Origin: Melanocharis versteri
Taxonomy: Eukaryota; Chordata; Aves; Passeriformes; Melanocharitidae
DNA length: 64,000 nt
Direction of reading: 5' to 3'
Assembly (NCBI GenBank): GCA_013397845.1
Contig: VZTG01004479.1
Span: 2,413,990 to 2,477,989 of the forward strand
Part shown: positions 26,701 to 39,900 of the stretch, piece after piece
Layout: each line of letters begins with the position of its first letter
Numbering within the stretch: position 1 is the first letter of the stretch
Translations under genes and position numbers: made by a program
The notes under the pieces: generated by a model
Told to the model about the DNA's origin: nothing
Databases searched by the model: none
What the model saw: only the letters and a program-made list of their open reading frames with translations

Positions 26701-29027
26701 GCTTCTCAGACGGCAGCTAGCAATGACAGTTTGACAGATTTTCTGGTGTTGTGGAAGAATTATATGCAATAACTATGTGAATCACTCACTCTCCTCCAAG
26801 GATTACATTTTTTTCAAGTGTCATAAATACAAAGATGTGGGAAGCATTACTAGGTACAAATATATAAAATTCTATTTTATTTCCCTTGCAACTCATTTGC
26901 ATAATGTAATCTGGTGGGTTTTGTTTGTCAGTGGTGGGAAGACAGTTTACACAAATGTTCAACATATGTATACCATCCGCAGCAAAAGGTTATAGTCTTA
27001 GCAGGCAGCTAAAAAAGTAAACAAAGGCCAGCATGTCTGCATTGTCCCTGCATCATATTGACAGCAAATAATAGCTCCCTAACAGAATATCTGTCAACTT
27101 GGAAACATTTACTGAGCATTTTGTTCTGGCTGATATAGACTGTTCAAGTAAGTCATTACGCTGGGAGGCAGCTACTGCCATTTCAAAAAGTATCTTGAGA
27201 CTACAGCAATTTCATATCACTGTAATTCGACAGCAACTGACTACTAACTAGCTAAGTGCCACAGACTCCATCCAGTATGACTGTTTCCATGGCAATTGGA
27301 TACCCAGGCGTTTTATTGAAACCTGTTTGCCAGACATTGCCAAGGACTAGGAAGGAACCCTCAGACTTTTCCTTTCTACAGACTGACTGGTAGGCACACT
27401 GAATAATTAATGTTCATGATTTCCGGTTTCATAGTAAACAACTCTGACTATTCACATCACAAAAGTGCGTTAATAACTTGTGTTCTGACTTCCTTTGCTC
27501 CTTTCATCCAGTGTCTACTGAAACATTCTAAGCTAAATCCCTCATCTCCTTGCACTGACCCACACCAGTAAAAACACCTGTTTGACTCAAAACAAGCAGG
27601 GTCTCATACAGGGAGTTATTTCAACTCTGATAGTGGCCAATACACCTATTGAAGGATTTAATGAAGAATTTCATGTCCAGTGTCTTCCCGCAAAAAGGCT
27701 TATTTGACATCTGTTATTTTTTATCAACTCACCCTGATTTCTGGATGTAAATCAACTTTTGTCTATGAGAACAGGTACAAAATGAGTTATAGGCATATTG
27801 AGGATGAAACAGGGAACAGGACAAGGGAAGGAAGAAATGAACAGTCCACTGTCTTTGGTAAACTGATAACAAGTGTAAGGACAATTATTTTCTGTGCCTG
27901 TTCTTACCCAGTCTCTCTCCTAAATGATCTGCTTATGTGCCAGTAAGCAAAAAACAGGTCCTGTTTTTAATCTCATATTCCATCTGCTTCTGGAATTACT
28001 ACTAAGGGCAGGTGGCAAATGAGTTCTTTCTAATTTTCCAATCTTCTCCATGGGACGAATTCTGCCTCCTTGTTCAGGCTGAGTAGTTCTTTACCAGCCC
28101 TTGGGATAGAGTAAGGAATAGCTCGAACTGAATACATGTGACAGAACCTGACTCAGTATGAAATGAGGGCACATACAGTTTAATGTTACATGTGTGATGT
28201 GCTCAATTTATTATGAGACAATAATTTCTGAGTTAGAATGTTTCAGTACAATAAACACAACACAAAGGCATTTGCTTTATAACTAGTCTTTTTAGTGGCA
28301 TGTTTACATACAGTCGTTTCTGCACCTGTTAATATAATTGTGTTTTGCTGAATATAATGCTTTGAAAGAATTTCAAGAAAGAATTATTTCTTTTGTCGTA
28401 GTGTCAGGTTCTAACCAAGGAAAGAAGTGACCAGTAACCATATAAAAAAGCGACAAGTCAAGGCCTACATCTGTCAATCTAATTTGTGAATGCCAAGATT
28501 TTTACTGTCATTTGAAAGAAAATCAAAATCAGGTGTATATCTGATTAATTCTTACATCTTCAGATACACATGAATACATATGCATTGGTATATATACACA
28601 AACATATATATTCATGCATTAAGCATGATGTAAGTGCATATGAATTCTCTGACAAAGAGGAGACGAGATTTTCAAGAGACTTATTTGACATAATAATAAT
28701 TCATTGATCTCTCTGCCTTATTGGGGGCTGATAATAGAATAGCCCAAGGGGAAGAATCCGTGCCAGAATCCTGGATCAAAGGGTTTACCTCTTCGCTCAC
28801 ATAGGTGCTGAATTCATGGCTTATTTCCAAGTAAAAGTGCCTGCAGCAACATTTGCTAATTACAGGTTATGTTCTACTGTTTCCAAACAGGGTGAAAGTG
28901 ACAGAAGTTTAACTGTAAATAATTACACACTCGAGTAAGTATGTGATTAGCCCTATTTGTTGTGGTTGGGACTGGAGTGACAGGACAAGAATGGAGTGAT
29001 TGCATTATTTACAGCTTAATTGTAGAC

Positions 29028-29046
29028 AAGTAATTACTTACGTAAG
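29028..29046. promoter_or_regulatory. Overlapping palindromes: homeodomain-type and PAR-bZIP-type sites
   Basis: AAGTAATTACTT (29028-29039) is a perfect 12-bp palindrome with a TAATTA core, the site type bound by homeodomain dimers. It overlaps CTTACGTAAG (29037-29046), a perfect 10-bp palindrome containing TTACGTAA, the canonical site for PAR-bZIP/E4BP4 factors. The palindromes are seen directly. Regulatory function is inferred from the motif classes only. Confidence 0.3.
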
Positions 29047-29278
29047 CTGGTGCTGTGGGGTCAGGGAATACATGCCTGAGAAGATCTAGGATTTGAATGG
29101 AAACTTCAGAAAGTGGGTTTCCAAATGATGTAGCAGAAGTGCAAATTCTATGCATTTATCTAATTATGGAGGGAGATCTTGGAATTAAACGCCTTAGAAT
29201 GTTAAATGTCTTGTTCTCTTGAAACCGAAGATTAGATGTAATATTTAAACCAGTGCTTCCTGCCTAATAAATCACAAA

Positions 29279-29292
29279 TGCCACCTAGTGGC
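29279..29292 (+). promoter_or_regulatory. CTCF-like motif
   Basis: TGCCACCTAGTGGC matches the core of the CTCF consensus in the orientation that reads GCCCCCTAGTGGC, with one or two changes. It is also nearly palindromic. A real CTCF site would act as an insulator or loop anchor. A single motif match in 64 kb is weak evidence alone. Confidence 0.35.
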
Positions 29293-30349
29293 TTTTGCTA
29301 TCTAGTGAATCATTGCATACTCAAAAAAAAAAAAAAAAGGTGGTAAAAAAACCCCCTAAACCCATGTTATTTCTATGAATGTGCATATGGTTGATGAGAT
29401 TATCTGTGAACACATTTTTCCAGCTAGTTCCCAGCCACATTTTATTTGCATTGGATCAGTTTTTTAAAATCTTACTCATATTGGCAAGTAACAGTGAATA
29501 ATCCCATTAAAATGTAGTTTAACTCTCTGCTTTGGAACTGTATTTTAGCTATGTGCTCTCCTTGCCAAGTAAAAGAAGGTCTTGATTTACAAAAGATGTT
29601 AAATCAGTAATAAGGTTAGCTAAGTTAGTTAAATTAAATAAACATGTCCTTGATTTATCCTAATTCTAGGTTTGTCCATCCAACTAAATAAACATGTCAT
29701 TTTTCACTTGTGTGCTCCTTTTCCAAAATGACAAAGTATTCCAAGATCAGAATGGAGGTCAAGAAAGAAAGTGAAGGAAAAGAACCAAGCTGATTATTCT
29801 GAAGAAGAATAATTGCAGTATAATGAACCTCTTGTTTGAGCCATCTATATGTTGTTAGATAAATTTAAAAATCATGAAAGGAAACTTACAGGAGCAGAAC
29901 AATAATTATGCTACCCTGTGAATTGCTAAGTCTCTGTTTCCACATCTTTGCAAACAACTGCGTATGTCGAGCTTATGATGGATATCCACATGTGAAAAAT
30001 ATTTTGCAAGTGTTAACTTTTTTTTTTTCTGAGAAAACAAGGGCTTGAAAATCCCAGAAGCACTAGAAACTGAGTCTTGTGATGAGTGCAAAAAAATATT
30101 TTTAAAAAGTCTGTCATTTATAGCCCGATTCATCAAAATAACTTTAAATTGAAACATCAAAGTTTTGAAATTTGGCATGGATATTTTGGCACAGCATCTA
30201 GGAAAAAAATGTTAGTGACTTTCAAAAACTTTTGAATAGTCAATCTGCTTTGACAAAATGTGATTAAAGTGCAATTGTCAAAAATTGCCAAAGCCTGGGT
30301 AGGAGTTTTGAATCAACCAGGCTTTTTTTTTTTTCTCTTTCTCTTCTAG

Positions 30350-30421
30350 GGGATATGTACACTCGCTTGATTTCAGAACATGAAAATGATGCCAACAATA
30401 AATTGCAATTAAGAGATATAG
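30350..30421 (+). other. Candidate 72-nt coding exon, most protein-like segment of the window
   Basis: A long pyrimidine tract (12 T, then CTCTTTCTCTTCTAG) makes a textbook 3' splice site ending at 30349. A donor ATAG|GTATGC follows at 30422. The segment is exactly 72 nt. Only one frame is open (two leading bases complete a codon, phase 1 at both ends); both other frames contain TGA. The peptide starts DMYTRLISEHENDANN and ends KLQLRDI, hydrophilic and rich in charged residues, more like a genuine protein exon than typical chance ORFs here. I do not recognise the family. No companion exon of matching phase was identified nearby. Confidence 0.3.
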
Positions 30422-33025
30422 GTATGCATAGGAAGAAACGTGAATGTTTTATGTTGTACAACATTCAGGGATATATATTTAGGTAATTATTTCTAGGGAA
30501 GCCTGGAGTTATGCGTGTTGCATATGGAAGTTTGGTGGTGCCTGACTGCTCAAGGTGCTTTGCCTCTCAAAATTGAGCTGAATCTGCTCAGAGCTGTTCC
30601 CTCTGAAACATCAGTTTATGATGGATGACAAATTTGTTTCTATTTCATACTAATTATTATTAACATCTATTTGTATAAATTTTCTCTGGAATATTCTGCA
30701 TTTGTTTATGGCATGACCCTACAACTTTCATGTACCTCAATCCTCATATGCTTTTAGTGTATGTTTATCTTCAAGAAGGAGAGTAATTTCATTAAATTAA
30801 TTTCATGGGATTAAGTCCAGTTGTTGCAGAGATTTTAATATAACTAGAATTCTTATATTTTTCAGTGTGATGGAAAGTAAACAGAGGTTCAGGAAAGTTA
30901 AGTATGTTCCTCTTTACAGGTCATAGAACAACTTATTGAGAGAACAGAGTGCAAAATATCATCTCTGTTCTTGATTATTTTCTTTGTGAATGCTACAGTG
31001 AGGTTTTTTTAGAGCAGTATACCTGTAGTTATTCAATGGGATAACTCATGCATATGCTAGTAAAGGTGTTTACTTTCTTAAATAGTCAAAGCTCAAACTA
31101 CATTCAAATGTCCCAGTTCTATCCCTGCTTTTATTGTGACGTGAAAAAAACCACCCACAAAGTATTCCAAAGCCTTGCTTAGGTCATCAATCTTTTTAGA
31201 ATTAAGAGAGGTAGCTTTTTGGATCTAAACAATTCCTCGTTGATATATTTGCCTTTATGATCCTTAAATTTTGCTATTCTTGTGGAAATTCCTCTGCATG
31301 GTCCTGGGTAACTGATCACTGAAAAGAAAGAACCCCAGAAATTACCCATCAGAATAAATGCTAAATTGCTGCCAAGTGTTATAGCATAGCCTGTCCTTTA
31401 AATAACACATTGTATAAGAAACCTCTTATTGTGCTTTAAAATTGAATCTGAGGTAATATAATACAATTTTTAAAGTGTAAATTGTTTTACAGATTGGCTA
31501 TATTTCTTCGCAGAAAGAAAACAATAGATGACAATTTTTTGGTTACATAATTTAGAAAATGAAACCAGTTTTTCTGGGTGGACATAATTACTTGTCGAGT
31601 GATACGGGAACATATTAGGATTCCATGGCTGCAGTGGGTTATTAATGGCACTACTAATAACAATAATTGGAATCTTTGTCATTTTTCTTGACCTACTCTT
31701 GTTTACTCATGCTTTTTCTTTCTTCTCCCTCTTGTTTTTCCTCATGTATGCAAATTTTTTACGGAAAGTAAAACAAATCTGATAATAAATCTTTCATGAT
31801 ATTAATTTTGTTTCTCACATATTTCTTCCTTTCTGCTTTATCATCTGGACTTTTTAAGAAATATATATTCCTGATATATGTGTATACACACCTAACATAT
31901 ATACTAATAGTCTATATATATGTAGGACTAAGATGTTTTAGATGTTTAGTAGTATCTCATCTAATAAAAAGTTCTTATTCTCATCTAATAATGGGTTGAA
32001 TTTTTCAAGTAATACAATGTAACCTTAGTGAAAGTCAACAGAATGGGTCCTGTGGTCATTAATTCACATTGACCACATAGTCTAGGATCCCAATCCATAG
32101 TGGTCACCCATCTAGAGCATGCTGTAATTTCCAACTATCCAGGAAGTTTAAATTTTCATATCATGAGAAGAAATGCATGACTGCATTTCTCTTTAAAATG
32201 ATTAGTCAAAGAATGCATCACAATTGTCCTTCAGACCTGGTCATGGGACTCTAAGATAGAGATGAGAACCTGGCTAAGCTACTTAGTGCTTGTGCCACAG
32301 CTCCTGAATCCCTATTAATTTTTTCATATTGTGTCTCCTTAATGTCCAGTACAGTCTTCAGGGAATCTGCCTTGTTTCCACTCACATACAGTAAAGAGAA
32401 CAAATAGGCCATGAGAGTGTTGCAAAAGGGAGATATTGTGGAAGTGGTGGACTGGAAGACTGACAACAGTGACTGAATGACTTCTAAAGGCACTGCAAGA
32501 AGACACAGGGTAGGGCCAACTTCTAACCCAGATGCTGGACACAGCTTCTAGACTTGGGTGGAACAGTTGCCTGAAACCGACAAAAGAGTTTTCAAGGCAA
32601 GTAGTTGGTGTGTTTTTTGTTGAGGGAGATGTTAAGCATACCCCTGTATGCTGTAATACATATCTAATCTTACTTTTAAAAGACATCTGGGTTCTAAAAA
32701 TGTTTATAGTATTCCTTAAAACATGCAGCGAAGCAAAGCAATTTATAGCTGCGAAAATCTCCAATATTTAAGAATTCTTGACTCATCTATTTTTCTGTAG
32801 TTTGAAACAGAGCTAATCACTGGTTCAATCAGGTAATGATAATAAAAGAATTTGAATTCTATGACCAATCAAAACACAAATTGTCCAAATACGTGTTCTA
32901 TGAAGGACTTTGGCCTCAAAGCACAATAATTTCTTCAATCTAATAAGCAAATTCTAAAAGAAAAATATTACTGCCTCTTAATTTCTTAATTTGGCTTGCT
33001 TTTTTTATCAGTTCCCTTTCCTTAA

Positions 33026-33880
33026 TTCATAGCATCATAGTCTCACAGAATATCTCTTGTTGAAAGGGACCATATAACTAAAAGCATCATCCAGATGCTC
33101 CTTGAACTCTTACAGGATTTGTGCCATGACCCCTTCCTTGGGGAGCCTGTTCCCTGTGGAGCCAGTGACTGAGCATCCTCTCAGTGAAGAACCTTTTTCT
33201 AACATTTAATCTGAACTTCTACTGACACAACTTCATTCTATTTCCTTGTGTCCTATCGTTGGTCTCCAGAGAGAGGAGATTAGCATCTCCTCCTCTTCCA
33301 CTTCCTCTGCTGCCCACCTCGAAGATGTTGTGGACTGTAATGAGGCCACCCCTCAGCCTTCCCTTCTCCAAGCTGAACAAACCAAGTGACCTCAGCCACC
33401 CCTTGAAAGTCTTACCTTTGAGGCCTTTCACCATCTTGGTTGCCCTCTTCTGGACACACTCTAATAGGTTGATTTTCTTCTTATTTTAAGGCACTCAAAA
33501 CTGCACACAGTAACTGAGGTGTTACCACATCAGTGCGGAGCAGAGCAGAACATCCCTCTCCCTTGCCTGGCTGGTGATGCTGCGCCTGATGGCCCCCAGG
33601 ACATGATTGGCCCTCCTGGCTGCCAGGGCACTGCCGACTCATATTAAATTTATCATCAACCCAAACCCATAGATCAATTTCTGCAGGGCTGCTCTCCAGA
33701 CTTTTACCCCCAACGTGTATGTATAACCTGGATTACCCCATCCCATGGTGCCTGTTCATGCTAAATTTCATACTGTTGATGATATCCAGATGTCTCTTTA
33801 AGGTCCCTCTCTTCTCAAGGGCATGCACAGCTTCTTCTAATTTAGTATCATTGGCAAACTCATTTAATGTGCATTCAAGT
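33026..33880 (-). mobile_element. CR1 LINE copy, minus strand, 3' region
   Basis: The plus strand begins with a decayed CR1 terminus (CATAGCATCATAGTCTCACAG), followed by the blocks of a minus-strand CR1 3' region: the CCTTGGGGAGCCTGTTCC block, the CTGAACTTCTACTGACACAA region, CTTCTCCAAGCTGAACAAAC, TTGGTTGCCCTCTTCTGGAC, then the ATTGGCCCTCCTGGCTGCCA and GCAGGGCTGCTCTCCAGACT blocks, ending near TTAGTATCATTGGCAAACTC. Unlike the composite at 11.6 kb, the order is collinear with a single insertion. It stops before the reverse transcriptase domain, the usual 5' truncation of CR1. Divergence suggests a different, older subfamily from the 41-kb copy. Confidence 0.85.
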
Positions 33881-36800
33881 TATTTCAACCAGAAAAAAAG
33901 TTTTCATACATGAGTAACAAAAATTTAGTGAGAAGCCAAGAAATAGTAATGAAGTCAGCTTAAATACATATGATACCTGTTATTATTAATTATGTTGATT
34001 ATTGCTATGACTAGGAAATAAGAGGAAATTCCAGGTTTGCCTGGCTAAACATGGAGTAGTGGTACCTTGAAGAACATGCAGCATAAACATGCAGATGAAG
34101 TGTATGCAATAATACAGACAATAAAGTCAACTGAACCGTGCCATCAGCAAATGTCTTTCCAGGTTTTTAGTGGAGGTAGGAGCCCAGGTAGGGGACATAT
34201 AGGTTAATTAACTAGAAAGGAATGAAAGTTCTGAGTCAGCAGCAGAGAGAGAAAGGGAAGTAAAGAGATAAAGTGAGAAAGAGAGACTCAAAGTGTGCTC
34301 TAGGCTCTTCCTTTCATTAGGTCAGACATTTCTCTCTGATGGATATTACATAAATAATAATTAATTCATGACACAATTGAAGCTGGCTGGCTGGCTTAAG
34401 TTTAGAATTTAGAGCTATTCACTGCTTAAAAAACACAGAATAGAGTAAATACTACTTAATTGCTCCTGCAATTAATTAATCCACTTATTATTCAACCAAT
34501 GATGACAGTTTGCACTTCCTATCAGAAAAGAATAAAACACCCTCAAACAGTCAGAAAGTGATTATCCCTTACTTTTATGTGGCATCCAATACCACCATGT
34601 ATTTTGGCATTCTTGTGAGAAATGCTGTTAAAACCCACTGCTCACAAGTACCTCTTTTACCACATGAGAATATGCATAAGTTTTACATTTAAAAGTTATA
34701 TTTGCTTCTTCGTAATTTGTGGCACAATCCATTACTTTTGAAATAATATGTCCTCTGTATTCTGTGGATCTATTTGAGCTGAAGTCTTGGTATAATTTTT
34801 TTCTAGTTTTTTCCTCTCTCTGTCTCTTTTATTTTTTTCATCTGTTGACAAAAATATCTATATAATTCTCTTTAATATTCAACTATGTACTATGGTACTA
34901 TATACATTCGATTGAAATATGAAATCCAAAGCTTTTTCTACTCGTCTAAAGACATGGTACCTCTCCACAAAGTGAAATTGTAAGAGAATAATGCATATAG
35001 ACCAGGCACAGACTGAAATTAGTTGGAAGAGAAGCGACAGTTGTTAATATACCCATCAATACTGTCAGATGAGAAGGAATCAAAATGCAGTCACAGGGAA
35101 GCATTTACCTTAAGGTAGACAAATTCCTACTTCTTTTGCACGCCATAATGAAAACGGAACTGTGGGGGTCATATTAGGGACTTAATTCTAAAAATAAACC
35201 ACTTCAATATTCACAAGTATCTTAGCATAAGCTTCACCCATCTGCAATCAGATTTAACCTCTTCTAAAAAGGAGTTGTCAAAGTATATAGCTAATATCTA
35301 TTTATTAGTATATTATATATATATTTATTAGTATATTATATATCTATATTATTGGTATATCCATTAATTGGGTGGAGGGAGAAATTTTACTCTTAAGCGC
35401 TAATAACAGATACCAAAGAATGACATCTAATTTTTTTTGTGGGTTTTCTCGGAAAAGTAGCTTATAATGTGAGAGGCATCAGACTGGAAATTAGTTTTTT
35501 GCTGGTTGCCTAATGCCTTTCCCAGGGTGCCATCGTTCCCATGCTTGTGGCAGTGATCATATTTCACTCCTTGTTGCTTTTCAGTGCTAACAGTGAATAA
35601 ATGAAAATGCTTTTTCCCTGGTCATTCCCCTAAATGTGCTCATGGCCTTTGCTCATCTAGCATGTATAGGCAAGTTGACACTTTTCCCAGCATAAAGAGC
35701 ATAGAAATGCTGGCAGCTATAGAGCTCTGGCACAAACATCCAAGCGGATTCTCACAAATGGACACACAAGTGCTTAGGTCTCTGTTAGGGATTCTAAATC
35801 CCAGAAAGTATGCCAAACAGCTGCTCTGCTATTGTCCCAACTTTGCCTTCACTGGGCAATAAAATGAGTATTATTTGCCTTTTGTAATCACTATTTATTT
35901 CTGCTTTGCAGTTGATACAAACATTGAAAATAGCTGGTCACAAAAGACTTCGTGATCCAGCTGCCAAATGACCACATGCATACAGCTGAGGCACCTTGCA
36001 GATTAAGGCACCAGGCACAATAAAGACGCATATGGTACATAGGAACAGGACCTGGACTGTACGTGACAGTTAATTGAATGAAGATTACAAATCTGGCCTT
36101 GGGATGGCATTCAAAATGTATGGAAATATCCAATCAAACTCAGCGAAATCTCCACAGCTGATGGTGACTCAATGTGTTCTAAGCACCGGCATTGGAAAAT
36201 AAAACAACAAAACTTGTAGAAGTCATTATCCTTTCTGTCTCTTCCTGCTGGCTCTGAGAAGTACATTACAAGTTATGCTTACTTTACATGTTTACCATTT
36301 TCAGATATCTCTCTCCCCTTCATTACGAGAGGTACTTGCTGAGCCCGAGTGAAGGGTAAGAAAGGTCTAACTATGTTATTTACTGGACTGCTATGATAGC
36401 TACCCGCACAAAAATATTATGGGCTTCTTAACTATATTTTCCCTGCTAAACATTTCTCTGTTCAAGTCTTAAATACTCTTCTGGTAATTTTTCGCATTTT
36501 GCTATTTAGGGGTAATTCAAGTAATCTACCTTTTCAGAGATTTCAGTGTCTTGGCAGGATTTTACACAATATAACCATGCTCTTTATTTCAACGGTCCTC
36601 CTTTCTACTCTGGTTGTTGTTTTCTATATCTGTGTGATTTGTGGTCCTTTGCTTTCTTTTTGATCAAACACAAATCTCATTTCAGATTGTTCTCTTTACT
36701 GTTCTCTCAGGCTGCTGCCAAAATATTTTTTATACAACAGTTAGAAAATTCTACGTATTGCAAAACAAGTAAAGAACCACAGGGTAAAATTTTAATCCAA

Positions 36801-36892
36801 GACTCTTAAAAGCCAGATTCCATTAACTCTTAGTTATAAACTTTTTATCTTACCCTGAGATGCTAATAACACCAAAGTTCTGCGTACAATTC
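33881..36892. other. Unique AT-rich non-coding DNA
   Basis: No recognisable gene. A purine-rich GA tract lies at 34241-34287 and an AT-only tandem repeat at 35296-35360 (listed separately). Open frames here are 60-87 codons long with no family resemblance. A few RT-like or CCTA-box words near 35.98-36.1 kb recall the inverted-repeat element at 10.6 kb but are too weak to call. Confidence 0.6.
35296..35360. repeat. AT-rich tandem duplication
   Basis: A unit of about 22 bp containing TTTATTAGTATATTATATAT occurs twice back to back (starting near 35299 and 35323), followed by a third degraded copy ending TATTATTGGTATAT. Seen directly. Confidence 0.75.
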
Positions 36893-36958
36893 CTTTAAGA
36901 GTTGGACTTGGTGATCCTTGTGGCTCACTTCCCACCCAGATTATTCTGTGATTCTGTA
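36893..36958 (+). mobile_element. CR1 LINE stub, extreme 3' end
   Basis: About 65 bp that match the last part of a CR1 element: GAGTTGGACTTGGTGATCCT, then the CTTCCCACCCAGATTATTC block, and the terminal repeats ATTCTGTGATTCTGTAA. Such very short 5'-truncated stubs are typical of CR1. An A-rich tract (36970-36991) follows after about 10 bp and is probably unrelated, since CR1 does not carry a poly-A tail. Confidence 0.85.
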
Positions 36959-36994
36959 ATCTCCAGCAGAAAAAAGAAAAAAAAAAAAAAAGAG

Positions 36995-39900
36995 CAAATA
37001 CAGAATGTTTTCTATATTATGTGGTCACACTCATTACTAAACTAAGATGATGCTGACATCTTCACAGTCAAGTTGTGTCTGAGTTTGCTGGCTGTGAGGC
37101 ATGAATGCATGTGAGACTTGCCAGCTGCCCAAGGAGGATCATCAGAAGTGGTGTCCTTGCTACACCAGGATGTCCTGATCCTGGTCCTTAAAGAAGCACT
37201 CACACACAGGGAACAAACGTGGCAGAGGGGAAGCCAGTGCGTAATCCTCACTGCAGCCTGTCAATTTTACTTTTAGTGATGTTAGAAACCTGCTTTTAAA
37301 TCCCTGGTCAGTTTTAAGTAGATCAGCTGGACAATTTTCCCTCATCTCCCGTTTTTATCTTATTTTCACTGTATCTAAATGTGATACAAAACTGGAAGTT
37401 TTCTGTCCTACTGCATAATTGCTTACTCAATTCTGCAAGGACTGCAAAAATTCTTTCCTAGAAACAGAGGCTTTGGGGGATTTGTCATAATTTAGGACAT
37501 TTGATCTATGCTTTTTTTTCATGACACTTAAATAAAGTAAGTATAATACAGGTAATAGGGGGCAGACGTGTTTTGTTTTGTTTTGTTTTGTTTTCACCAA
37601 AGGAAATTAATTATTCCAACTCTTATTTTCATCCTGAATTAGAATGACATGGCAAAGCATCAAATTATTCCTGCACTGAAAGCTTAAAAAGCTTTTCTTT
37701 AAGCAACATTCTAATTTTAGTTTTATAATCATGCCTGCTAACATATTGCAATTAAATAAGTATGGGCCAACTCTCTGGGATACCCTGGGCAGAAGCATGC
37801 TGCATGCACATACTCTGAGGTGCACAGGACTAACCACTGTTTGTCTGGAATATCCAGCTCTTCAGCAGCTCAGTCCTAGTTTCTGTCACTGTTCCATCAG
37901 GGATCTGATTGGGGGTGGTGGGGTAGGAAGGAGGATTCATGGATGTGACTATTGCTATTACAGTGTTTTCTTTTAATTCATCAAGCTACTGTTGGATGCT
38001 TGCTTTTTTTCTCAGTTTGATAGAAACCTGAATACCAAAGGGATTTACTATAATTCCATATGCACTGTGAACTCCAAACATGGGGTAAGCTAAACCACAG
38101 TATAATCTCCTAGGAGCTTTAGCCACACATTCAGAAGGGAAACTGAATTATTTTATGGGAGATATAATTAAATTAGTGATTCCTCTCTGTAGAAAACCTC
38201 TATGAGCCATCCTAATAAATGCTGTTACGTGCTTCCTTAGGGACTAACACAGGGGCAAACAAATACTGAAACAGTTTTTTGATTTTATTTTGCGAATGAA
38301 AATGCCAAGAATCCAATCTACTTGCCCCAAGAAAAAATATTGTATTTAAAATTACCTAAAACTAATTTGAATATTGTGGTAAAATTGAAATTTTAACAGA
38401 AAAAAATTTTCATTTTAAAAACTTTGAGCAGAAATTGTCCAAAAATTCCACAAGTTTGTTTTGACATTTCAAATTGCTGTAAGCTATCAATGCTTTTAGT
38501 GAACTACTCTGGTAGTAGCAGTGTCAGGAGGAGTATATTAACAGATAAACTACTCTTAGTTCTCATTCTGTTCTTCATGAAATTAATGAAGTGTTACTAA
38601 TGATTTTCTCCAGTTTTTACAATTAACACTGTTCCTCAAATTGGCTCAGCTTAGAGAAAGTAAAGGCGTTTCTCATATTGGTGATATCCTCTTGGTGATA
38701 TAAACTGGCAGAGGAGGTAGCAGCATGACTTAAACATGTTGCTGTTAAATACCCAAATCTTTGGCTACAAATTAGTCAGAGTTGATATGAGCATCATGAA
38801 ATCCCTTGTCTTTAGAATTCCACTGTATTATTTTTTGGTAAGATATTTGCATGAGGATACTGTGAGTAAGGAATGGTTCCTTACTCACACTGTGTCATGG
38901 TATTCCTATTATTTCTCTGAAATTATATCCTTACAGTCTCTATTGCCCTTGCCATTCTGCAACTGCCATATTATGCTATGACAGTATAAAAGTAGTAATT
39001 GCTGAAAAATAAATCAGTTGTGCTTGAAATTCAAGAAGAGGGACTGCATTATGAGAATCGATGGAAAAGGACTAAAAATTAAAATTATGTTAAAGTGCTT
39101 TAATAATTAATGGACACAGCGAAAGTGGAATCTCTTCATATGCAACAACATACAAATCTGTCCCAGCAGTGTCTCCAAACATTCAGAGTCAGGAAACCGA
39201 GTTGAAAGAAGGGAACTGAGTTAGAAAGCAAAGAGACAAAGAAGAGGGAGGTATGACTGTTGAAATGGGTGAGACCTGTGTTAGGAGAAGGTTAGCAGTA
39301 GATTTTGAAGTAAGCAGTAGGTTTTTTAATTGAGGAAAAATTAGTTAATGAAGAGGAGATGGCTGCAGAGGACAGAATCATTAAATTCCTTACAATTCAA
39401 GAATATTTAATATTCCAAACCTTATTGCTTTCCTGATTTTTTAAATCCTATACCTGCTTTCAGTTCCTTTCGCATTGCTCTTCATATCCTGAATAACAAG
39501 GCATTTTTGTTCTTTAAAAAAGCAGCAGACTCTACTGTTTGTTGTACAGTACCTAAAATATAATTGTGTCAGGCTTATGATAAGTGGCTGACTTGATTTA
39601 TGTAAAAATAACGTGGGGGTTTTTTACCTCAAGAATGCACTTGGGAAAAACCTACAGATGAGACCCAGAGTCAGCAAGACAATGAATTATTTTCTCTGAG
39701 TCTTTGGCAGGTTGCGGTACACACTACAGAAATGATTTTCCATGCAGAATTTTTTAAAACTCTTGTACATCGTACCGTCTGCCCTAGAGTTCTATTTCTA
39801 GATCACTTTTTGATCTTTACAAAACATCTGGTAGTATCACTGTCTTTTTGCAAATAGTTTATTTTAATTCATTCTTTTTCAACAGACACAGCTGGTTACA

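Larger units (their letters stand above)
23733..33025. other. Unique AT-rich non-coding DNA with candidate regulatory sites
   Basis: No recognisable gene. Features noticed: a splice-bounded 84-nt open segment (25719-25802), an 18-bp perfect palindrome (26157-26174), a palindromic homeodomain/bZIP site cluster near 29.03 kb, a CTCF-like motif at 29279-29292, a 16-base A run at 29323-29338, and the candidate 72-nt exon at 30350-30421. A 32-nt segment at 32801-32832 also has both splice signals (CTGTAG acceptor, CAG|GTAATG donor). Nothing else stands out from background. Confidence 0.6.

Noticed and set aside
32339..32764. 141-codon minus-strand open frame
   Set aside because: No recognised domain, no splice or promoter context; an overlapping frame on the other strand is equally open.
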